From the NCBI RefSeq assembly GCF_003589595.1, contig NW_020653855.1, positions 5,120,056-5,184,055 on the forward strand: a stretch of DNA of 64,000 nucleotides, read 5' to 3'. This DNA is from Hyposmocoma kahamanoa. Lineage: Eukaryota; Arthropoda; Insecta; Lepidoptera; Cosmopterigidae. Both the position numbers and the translations under genes were made by a program. The notes beneath the pieces were generated by a model that was given only the letters and a program-made list of their open reading frames with translations, ran no database searches and was not told the origin of the DNA. This document shows, one piece after another, positions 55,011-64,000 of the stretch (the stretch's first letter is position 1; every line of letters starts with the position of its first letter).

Positions 55011-55834
55011 AGAAATTTCTAAAATTTTAAATTGCAATAATTTAATTTTTAATTTTATTCGTCTAAGGGATTCTAGCGTAAGCATTTACGGTTCCTTTAT
55101 AGTGGGGCTTTGTTTGCGTTAAGCAATTGGATTAATAAGGGTTAATAATTGATTAAATTATTATGGTGCGTCCAATTATACCCATAACGCATTGGCTGGG
55201 GATTTGAATACTATATTGTGATATGTATAACACAATTAGAATATACAGAGTGTAACAAAAAGATGAAAGATCATAAAAGTTTACAAATATTTATTTTTAT
55301 ATCTGCCTCAATCTGTGTAGTGTTCTTTGCGTTTCCAATTAAGAATCGATACTACCTCATCTCGAATTCAATTTTTCCCATACTAATAAGGTTCATTTTG
55401 CGGGCGGCGGGGGCACAGGCTTTATTTCAGAATTTATTTTTTTACAAACGAAATTAAAACCATTTCAAAAATGTATATCGTATAATATACGTGTTCTATT
55501 TAGTTCAGTTGATATAAAAAAAACAGATATATATAAAGTAATAGGCGCCTTGACGTCGAGTTGCGGACACCAGCCCGTTACACCAAGTACCAAGTATATA
55601 TAAAGTATTGAATACAGCGGTTTTCTTGTCAAATTTCGAGTTAAGTTTGTTTTTCTTTTCTATCGTGAAAATGTGTTTTCACACCGTATAGTAATCAGTG
55701 TGTATCCTCAATTTTACTTTATATTTCTTCCAAAGTGATGGATTCGACAATTTCACTATTATACGGTATTAACCGAAGCCATTTGAGATAGTATAGACTC
55801 TTATGACAGGGAATAAAAAAGTAACCAGAAAGGT

Positions 55835-56040
55835 CTATCTCCGATCGTCCTTAGCTTTAGACAAGCGTCCTGCATATTGTTGTGACATTGACGGAACGGC
55901 AACAAAGGCCGTCAGCAAGCCGTTCGCTACTGACGACTATGATATTTAAATAGTTTATATTTATTTTTTACGAACGTATGTAACCATTATGTTGATCGTG
56001 ATTTGTGCCATATGCGGCTGTTTATCTTCATCTAAATAGA
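55835..56040 (-). repeat. Three-copy dispersed repeat, copy 2
   Basis: The complement of CTAAAGCTAAGGACG and GTTGCCGTTCCGTCAATG, followed on the plus side by ATGCGGCTGTTTATCTTC. Confidence 0.55.
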
Positions 56041-56879
56041 TAAAGAGCGTTCAAAAGCTGTTTATTAGATTTCTAATTTTAAATTTACTGCGATTTCATA
56101 ACAGATTAGAGATATGACATTTCAAAGAAAATATTTGAGTGTAAATAATTTAAAGTAGTGTTATTCACTTGTCAAGTCTTTTAAATTTATTAAATTTACT
56201 TATTTGACTTTATGTAACTTAACTAGTGTAATTAATATGTCTCCATAGGGAATCAAACACCGCACTTAATACAGTCCAGTGTTTATGGCCACAACGAGCA
56301 TGTGAGACTTTAGTAAATTACAAGTCTCTACCATTGGTTATGTATACTGTCATATCCTTTAGACATTACATCTTTAAGTTATACTCTGTATATGACAATA
56401 AGGCTTTAATTATAATCAGAAAGTAGCGCGGTCGCTCATATTGTCCCTTTTTGTCACATGTTTCACTGCGATATTACGAGAAAGAGAAAACGCGAGCGGT
56501 CGTACTGCTCTGCATATAATTCGAGTCTAAGCAACCACGGATTATTTCCATGAATATATATTATATCGTTCACGGAACCATTATACCTTCGTACAGTGAT
56601 TTGTGCCAGAGAATCCAACGTGAAAGTGCTTTCCAATTAACTATTTTATTTAATACATTTTGGGGAAATTTACGGTTTAATTGCTGGTACATTTGTACGT
56701 GAAGATGATTATTCAAATGTCATTAAAAATAACATAAAGTGCTTAACAAACGCAAGGAGAAACACAAAACATCGTTAACAATGAAAGAGCGAACAAAACA
56801 AGTAAATAGTATAAAAACAAAAGTAAAAATATTAAACATATTATATGTATAAAGCATGGTACCATCGTCAGACACATGA

Positions 56880-57020
56880 TATGTCAAAGCGTAGGTCGGA
56901 AAAGGTGTTCCACATATATAGATACATGTATAGATATAGCTACAAGGAGCGACATAGTGTTGTTAAAACCAACAAATATTAATCAATTACTTTTTCGAAT
57001 TCCGGATTTCATAGGAAGTC
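56880..57020 (-). repeat. Inverted arm matching 58183-58310
   Basis: AGGTCGGAAAAGGTGTTCC and TTGTTAAAACCAACAAATATT are complementary to the segment at 58190-58300. Confidence 0.8.
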
Positions 57021-57058
57021 GAAGTTGGATTTTAAAATAATTCTAATGATGCCATGTA

Positions 57059-57727
57059 AAGTCTGTTCCAATACATTATGCCAGAATAGTAAATAAACCG
57101 ATTTGGTTAAAATTCCAAAGCAATCACTCAATAAATGGAATGAGTGGCACGTTCATGTATATTTTGAAGATTTCGACTTAATATCTCATCACTTTTTCCT
57201 GTAATATTCATTTGAATAACATATTAAAATCGTATTTGAAAAATGTTACTTCAAAAGTGAAGTTAGTTATCAAATATAGTCCATGCTTGCATAGGGCTTT
57301 ACGGAAATATCTTATTCGGTTCATTCTGTTAAAGTATTTGTAATCGATTAGTGAATCGAAAATTTTATCACAATCGAACGAATATATAAGTGTAAGATTT
57401 AAAGGAGGATTTAAAATTATAATTCTGAAATTTGAAATATGCTTTTATTATTATTATTATGTAAGAAAAAAATTCTAATCTCATGTATGGAATATCATCA
57501 CTCAGTATTGAATCACATATTTTTTATAGTAATCAGCAGCGAAATCGCAAAATCCATTTTATTATATAAATTCCAACTGATTCAAATAAACAAATCAATT
57601 CATTCAATTTATTAATCGATTCGTAATTCGAACTGTACTGCACAGTTGGCCATCACTAAACTGTCTATGGTCGGCACAATTATCTGTTTGTTTACTTTTA
57701 TGGTACATTGGATTGGAACAGACTATA
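57059..57727. mobile_element. GTTCCAAT-TIR MITE, copy 2
   Basis: Ends AGTCTGTTCCAAT and its complement. The body is collinear, inverted, with 33487-34237, including CAAATGAATATT-type and TCACTCAATAAAT blocks. It is enclosed between the arms at 56880 and 58183. Confidence 0.82.
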
Positions 57728-57779
57728 AATAATCCAGTAGATAACTGGCTTTTTAGCAAAACGGAGAATAAAAAATAAA

Positions 57780-58310
57780 CGAGAATGGTCGCTCTCCACC
57801 CCTCCTTAGCTTTAGATACCGCATATTGACGGTCACATTGAAGGAACGGCGACATTTGCTAGTAAAACTTAAAAAAAATAATTAAAAATTTTATTTAGGA
57901 GGAAATTTTAGGACATTTAAGTTTGCACGAGAATCGTGATCGCGCTCTAAAAATATTTTAGTTAAATTAAAAAACACAGTAAAACAGATGTTCATAAATT
58001 TGAACCACTAGCAGAAATGTATTTGAAAAGGTATACGTTCACACTGAATTATTTTAAAACTTTTTATTAAATAAAAAACTGCTGAACGCTTAAACACGAC
58101 GAAAAAGTGCCATTTGTGACAGCCTTACTCATGTACGGCTATTTATCTTCATAAATAGAATAAAGAGAGAATTTTCTTTCATACGGAAATCCGGTATTCG
58201 AAAAAGTAATTAATTAATATTTGTTGGTTTTAACAACTCTATGTAGCTATATTTATACATGTATCTATACATGTGGAACACCTTTTTCCGACCTATGGTC
58301 AAAGTGATGT
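57780..58310 (-). repeat. Three-copy dispersed repeat, copy 3
   Basis: The complement of GTATCTAAAGCTAAGGAGG, then GTACGGCTATTTATCTTC. It ends with the arm that is inverted at 56880-57020. Confidence 0.65.
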
Positions 58311-59542
58311 TGGTAAATTTCTCTTATTTATTTATTCGGTAAAGGCATCAGCCTAAAAGGATAAACTCATATAAGTAAAACTAAAAAAAAAGGAAATCGT
58401 GTATCGTGTGTATGTAATCGTGTGACCACAAAAACACTTTTTTGACAGTTTTGTTAATGTACGTTGTCATTTTTTGTAATTTTGTATTCTTTTTATTTCA
58501 TGTTGTCATTTATTGTGCTTTTGTTCTCTTTTCATTTTATATTTTTATTATTATTTCTAGTTATTGTTGTTTTTATTTATTCTGTGGTGTCATTTGTCAG
58601 AGATCGGAATGAGCAAACTATGTTTACCTAAATCTTCAAGAGATACACATAGAGTCGACAGTACCTCCCTCTGAAATCACGAAACTATTAAAAATAAAAC
58701 GAAAAAGTCGAATTTCAACAAAACAGTACAATTTTAGTAACCTTTGCGACACTTAAAAATAAACTACAGAAGTGGAAAAAAAAACATGGAAAGTATTAGA
58801 TACGCCTTGTGTACTCCTTGGAAGCTTGGGTTAATATATTGTATTTATTCAAATCTTTGGTAATGACGCCATACAGATTACCTACTGATTATTACTTTGC
58901 AAAAAAAGGATTAGTTGAGAGAAAAGAATAAATTTTTAGAAAGAAAAAAATGGTGGAAATAATATTTATTTGCTTACCACAAATGGCACCACAGATGAAA
59001 AAAAAAAACAAAAAGAACAGATAGAAAAACGTTTAGATAGAAAACAAAAGAACAAAAAATTACAACATCAAAGCTAAAAAAAAAACAAATCACAACACAA
59101 CAAAAATAAAAACAAATTATTTACATCGGAATATATATTTGTTATTTCAAACAAACCCAACGTTTGGGCTCTTTTCAGATACCATGGTCAGTCGTGACTT
59201 CAAACATGATTTTTATTTACAAAAAGAAAGAGATAAATTGTAAATAAAAGTACTCTTTGTAGTGCCAGCTACACGTAAGAAAAGGTCACTTAGCATTTGC
59301 TAGACAGTGCCCAGTGAACAGTGGACAGTGAACAGTGCGTTCGTAACACTGATTTTCAAGGTCACGGAATATCATTTTTCAAGTGAAACAACCTATTGCA
59401 GGGGATGCAAAGGAAGGGATATTATCTAAATTCTATATATATTTAATTAGGTATCGATTAAGGAAAATTGCTTACGCAGTAAACTTTTTTTTTAATATTT
59501 TTTGATCGACAAATTGAGAACAGCCTACTACATCTAATTAAT

Positions 59543-59912
59543 ATACAGAGTGTAAGAAAATAGATACGATCAAACGTCATCTAGTGAACTTGTTCATGAT
59601 AATCAATTAAACGAAAAATATATTTGGAATTCGCTAAAAAATATATTATTGCTGCACTGAAATTTGGCTTAAAGATAATTGGCTATACGCATTTTTATCC
59701 TCATTGAAAAAGTCGTCCAGCAAAGTATTTTATGAAGTAGTTTAGTTTTTAAAAGCAGTATTTTACATTTATCCCTGCATACATGTGGATTCAACAAATC
59801 TGTGTCATAATCTAAACTTAACCCTGGACGTGTATGACGCCTTCGCGACCTCTCCAATTATCAGTACAATCACCAGCTAAAGTCCAATTGCACTTTTGGT
59901 TACACCCTGTAT
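59543..59912 (-). mobile_element. 370-bp element with ATACAGGGTGTAA ends
   Basis: Ends ATACAGAGTGTAA and the complement of ATACAGGGTGTAACC. A minus frame with RPGLSLDYDTDLLNPHVC lies inside; its family is not recognised. Confidence 0.6.
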
Positions 59913-61974
59913 AATGTTCTTTTAAGCGAATTATAATAATTCTAAACAATAGGTTTCAATTTGAACTACACTATTTCAATTTATACTAGACAAAAATTAC
60001 CCTAGGGGGTCCTATGGAATCTTTTGAAGTAGGCACTGAAAATGATCTCTGAGTCTTGAAAAGCATTCTAGCAGACGTCTATACATGCATGTGCAAAAGC
60101 CAAAATGTCCAATTGATATATCAACATTGACGTATTCGTTATTTTTTAATTGTTTGTATGTATTGCATAAATGTCATTGTTATTTTACGTAACAATGTCA
60201 TTGGTTGTACAAGGAATATTCAATAAAGATTTTTTCATATGAATTGTTATGTATTTTGTTTCAAAGGGATCAAATCCAGATTGGGCCAAAGACATTTGTC
60301 CATCAAAATAACGAATACACATAGCGGTAGCAGGGTGGTAACAACAGGTTAAAATCAATGCGAAATACAAACGATACACGCGTCCAAGACACGAGGCGTG
60401 AAAACAGAAGGTGGTGTCATAGTATACGTGGCCTAGATACTGGAAGAGATATTTGTTAATTGGGCGGTGGAATGAACAATGACATTGGTTCATAAAAATG
60501 TAATTATTCTCATTTCATAACAAATCATACACATAAAATGTGCAATATAATTTATGGACTCGATAGCTCAGCGTTTATGCATCTTTGATTGAGAGATGTT
60601 TTTCTTTAGGTCAAGAGATCAAATCTATGGAATTAATTACTTTGTAATTTCATAATTTATCTAAAGTTTATTCTAGAATTCGAAACTGGAAATACCGGAA
60701 CAGATGTCCCCGAAAGTTTGCTGTTAAAAATCATGAAATAATAAGTACATTACCATGATAACTTTATACATCTTACATACATGTTGCTCATCATATCGTA
60801 ATTATGAAATACTTGAATATTATTGAGGTTCGGAATCGAACTTAGTACTTAGTATAGTATCTAGAGTGCTTGCTGAGCCATCGAGTGCAAGATAAAACCG
60901 CACACCGCTAAAACAGCTTGTTGAATACGCAAAACGAAATGGGGTTTAATGGAACAAAAGTTACAATTTCAAAATTGAAATATTTTTTGGTCCTCAAATT
61001 CAGTAAGCGATATCACAAAGCCGCTTTATAGGTATACAGTTTTGTTACCTGTCCGAATATATTATTCAATCCACCGCTTGGAAGTAAGAAAGAAAGAACT
61101 GATAACTAAACTAACTAACAGTAAACGAATGATGAATGGCTTGTAAGAAGCTTTCTCCAAATTATCGCTAAAAAGCCAATTTATATTGTCCTTTTGTGGG
61201 AGAAAGAGGCCAGTTTCACCGTTATGCAAGGCCCACTAACTACAAAGACGGAGAGGAGAGTAAATGTGTTTAATATAAAGAACATAATTTTGTATAGTCT
61301 GTATTTTTGCTGAGAGGGAGAGCCACGAGTACTTTAGCCCAGGTGTGTGACGATCCAGACCTCCTTCATCGTCATCCCACTTCTTTATCATTTCAGGTTT
61401 CTGGCTACTTATTTATAAAATTTTGAATTCTTCTCGAATTACCTATTCCTTTACTTCTTACGTTTGTTGTATAACAACAGTTGTGAGGTAAATTGCATAT
61501 TTGCTACTTAAACCTATTAGTTGTTTTAAACATTTCTCCGTCTTGGTTGATAATGGGTCTCTAAGACTGAATAAAACGCCTCATTTTCTCATCACAAAAA
61601 TTAAAATAATTTCGAATTTTAAAAATGCAAATGTAATGTTGGAAATAATTTTCTGCCATTCCTTTAGGCGCACTTTTATTAGGCACTAAAAACATTTAAG
61701 ATTTAGGAGAGATTTCTATGTACTTTTTGACCTTTTTTTGAAAGGCCCGCTAAAACAGAGAAGACAGGTGATGTGTATAAACAACCAATACGATGTCGTT
61801 ATTTTGACATCTTTCCAGATAGTGAAAATAAAGAAATCCTATTGACTCTTTAAACACCTTTGCTCTCCTCTCCGGTTTAGTAATTACGGCCCGTAAAGTG
61901 GGTTCGATTTTAAGTGCAAACCGAACAGAGATTATGTTTTTAATTAACACTGTAGGGACGTTGCTTTAACGTGA

Positions 61975-62225
61975 AATGTTGACCGATCTCTTTCGATCGA
62001 TTTAATTAGTTGCTGTGACCGATCTCATTCGTTAATGTGATCGATTTAATTAGTTATTGTGAACGATAATGTGATCGATTTAATTACTTACACTGAACGA
62101 TAATGTGACCGATTTAATTAGTTACAGTGAGCGGTCTCATTTGTTAAAGTGATCGATGTAATTAATTACCGTGAACGATTTCTTTCGTTACTATAATCGA
62201 TCCCATGCGTTATCTCTTTCGTTAC
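61975..62225 (+). repeat. Degenerate minisatellite, GATCGATTTAATTAGTTA type
   Basis: About eight units of 27-35 bases combining GTGATCGATTTAATTAG and CGATCTCATTCGTTA. Confidence 0.88.
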
Positions 62226-62252
62226 GGTAGATATTTTTGTTATGATACCTGT

Positions 62253-62484
62253 AATTCTAGAGTCGGCGGCGGCACATAAGTCAAAGAAGTGCTTCAATAA
62301 TATATAAATATATATTTTTTGTGTTGTTTTTAGTGTTGGAAGTTAAATAGGCTCTAGAATATAGTTAGAAATTTATGAAGTAACAAATGAATTTGGCTTA
62401 TGTGCTTTAGCCGGTAGAGGCGTTAATTTAAATGAATGATGTTGGATTTTGACTTATGTGCTTTAGTCCGCCGACCCTAGAATT
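62253..62484. mobile_element. 232-bp inverted-repeat element
   Basis: 17-bp ends AATTCTAGAGTCGGCGG and the complement of AATTCTAGGGTCGGCGG. Both are followed by an ACATAAGTCAAA block; CTTATGTGCTTTAG recurs twice inside. Confidence 0.85.
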
Positions 62485-64000
62485 TTCCATTTAATTTAAA
62501 AAGGCGTTTCACGTCAAAAGCTATTCACATTGGGGCAACTATGTGAAATGTTATAAAACGTCAAAAGAGGTCAAATTCAACCACAATATTAACTAAAACT
62601 CCATTATCAGTCTAGAATGTAAACTAATAAAAATGCGCCGTCAACTAAACACTGACAACTCAACTTTTGACATTACAATGAATCTTCATATCGTTGACAA
62701 TGCAATGAATCAAAAACTATATTAATATTAGTATTATCACAATTTTCAAAAGGGGGAAAGTGTTGTTCAACGAAAAAGAAATCAGCTGTTCCATTAAATT
62801 TCTTTTAAATATTTATTACTGGCAATCACTTGATATGGTCATATGTAGTCGAGGGTGAAGAAAACTGGCTTTGTAGGTGCTTATTCATTCTGGCCTTCAT
62901 AAGATCTACGGTATATTACATCGGGTAAGCAATCCCTAGACTTTATACTTCGTTTTTTTAGCATTAGACAGAGGGAAATCCTGGTTCTTTTATTATGCGC
63001 CATTCCATTTTTTTTTAAGCAAATCAATTTAAGTATTTAACCTTCATATAATTATAGTGATATTTTTTACTCGTAGCATTCGGTACCTTTAAAACTCCAT
63101 ATGTAAAATTTATATCTTTACACAGTCAATTTCCAAAAAGTTGCACTATAAAAAAACTTAAAGAAGCAGAGGTTCCAAACATTCAATGGATCTTTTTATA
63201 AAACAAAAAAAAATACTATTGTGTCAATGTGAGTTGTATTTCTAAAGTCACAAATTAATATAATGGGCGATGTTATACGATTATACAATAAGATTCCGAT
63301 TGATATTAAAAATTTGTTGTTAACGACGTGAAACACATACACTCTCATACAACTTCTGTGTACTTGCATAAGAAAACTTCATGATAGTGACCAGAGAGCT
63401 AAACTTTTTCAGGTTGTCTCGATCTGTGATATTTGAAAGATAAACATTGTAAATAATAAGTATTTACAAATGTCTAATTACAAAGAGCAACCCCTAGAGT
63501 TTATTACTCAATCTTCTCAGGGGAATCTGAATTACGAATGAGCAATAGACTTTAATCAATGTTATGATGCACTGTGCAAGGTGACAATCTCAGATAGATA
63601 TTTAGTATATTATATCTCAAAAAAACTATTACAAATTACATTTGTTAAACAGTATTTATAAAAGAAATGCGAGCACGAATAGTTGGTAGAGAAAAAAATT
63701 ATAAGGCTTTTTGTGGTGTTGGTGCAGAATACCAATAGAATCCGACGCGGGAGCGTCTGTCGTCTGAGCACGCGCGACGATTATTTTAGTGGCGGTGACG
63801 CCTTGCCAATATGCCACGAGATGTCCTAGTCGGCGCTATAATGTGACAATTTCAAATGTAATTTGCTTATCTATGAAATACACATAATTTAAATTTGAAT
63901 TATTTCTCACAATGTTTTTCTTTACCGTCAATTGTTTTCTGCAAAAAAAAGGTTTACAAGCACTTCTTTGTTTACGTTTTGCCTAATTTAAAAAAAAAAA

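Larger units (their letters stand above)
53136..64000. other. Upstream of the first visible Nf1 exon
   Basis: No further Nf1 exon was found on the minus strand. It contains a family B copy (53225), a large fold-back (54072), a three-copy repeat, a GTTCCAAT MITE, small inverted-repeat elements and a minisatellite (61975). Much of 58320-59540, 59920-61970 and 62490-64000 is unrecognised AT-rich DNA. A short GC-rich block sits at 63745-63835. Confidence 0.55.

Noticed and set aside
60185..60493. Minus-strand open frame of 102 codons
   Set aside because: No family motif, no matching exon neighbours and no agreement with Nf1; it may be an old element but cannot be supported.
61310..61400. Minus-strand patch encoding KKWDDDEGGLDRHTPG, considered as an Nf1 exon
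   Set aside because: No fit to known neurofibromin sequence and no clean splice borders; probably repeat-derived.
1..64000. CRISPR arrays, bacterial operons, integrated viruses
   Set aside because: No regularly spaced identical repeats with unique spacers, no prokaryotic gene layout and no viral genes were seen; tandem repeats here are degenerate and eukaryotic in type.

Overview
The window is AT-rich animal DNA and almost certainly comes from an insect, most likely a moth or butterfly. The genes have short exons with GT..AG splice sites and long introns. The sequence between them is packed with tRNA-headed SINEs, small inverted-repeat transposons, broken non-LTR retrotransposons and one mariner. 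A short TTAGG (insect telomere motif) run is also present. The species assignment is inference; no database was searched.

Three host genes can be read across splice sites. (1) 621-2172, minus strand: the 5' part of a Nit1-type nitrilase-family amidase, usually the NitFhit fusion in insects, running off the left edge. (2) 6422-26003, plus strand: a complete six-exon SGT1 co-chaperone gene of 216 codons (CS plus SGS domains, no TPR), spread over 19.6 kb by transposon-filled introns. (3) 44791-53135, minus strand: seven consecutive exons from the C-terminal region of neurofibromin (Nf1), a Ras-GAP. Its upstream exons were not found in the window and its last exon is uncertain. NitFhit and Sgt1 are divergent; Sgt1 and Nf1 are convergent. 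Nothing suggests that the three genes act in one pathway.

Layout: 1-2.2 kb NitFhit; 2.2-6.4 kb divergent intergenic DNA; 6.4-26 kb Sgt1, whose 11.8-kb intron 5 is a nest of inserted elements; 26-44.8 kb convergent intergenic DNA with an RT-RNaseH retrotransposon, a triple-nested hAT insertion at 33.3-34.4 kb and an unassigned open frame at 38.5 kb; 44.8-53.1 kb Nf1 exons with a 1295-bp mariner carrying an open 351-codon transposase; 53.1-64 kb probable Nf1 intron or flank with a 0.94-kb fold-back element and tandem repeats.

The most unusual structures are: a minisatellite whose unit contains the 3' end and splice donor of an Nf1 exon; the mariner with its catalytic triad; two large fold-back elements inside Nf1; a palindromic cassette family; two small transposon families defined by clear 8- and 9-bp target duplications; and a 300-bp retro-repeat family whose copies inside genes mostly lie on the gene's sense strand.
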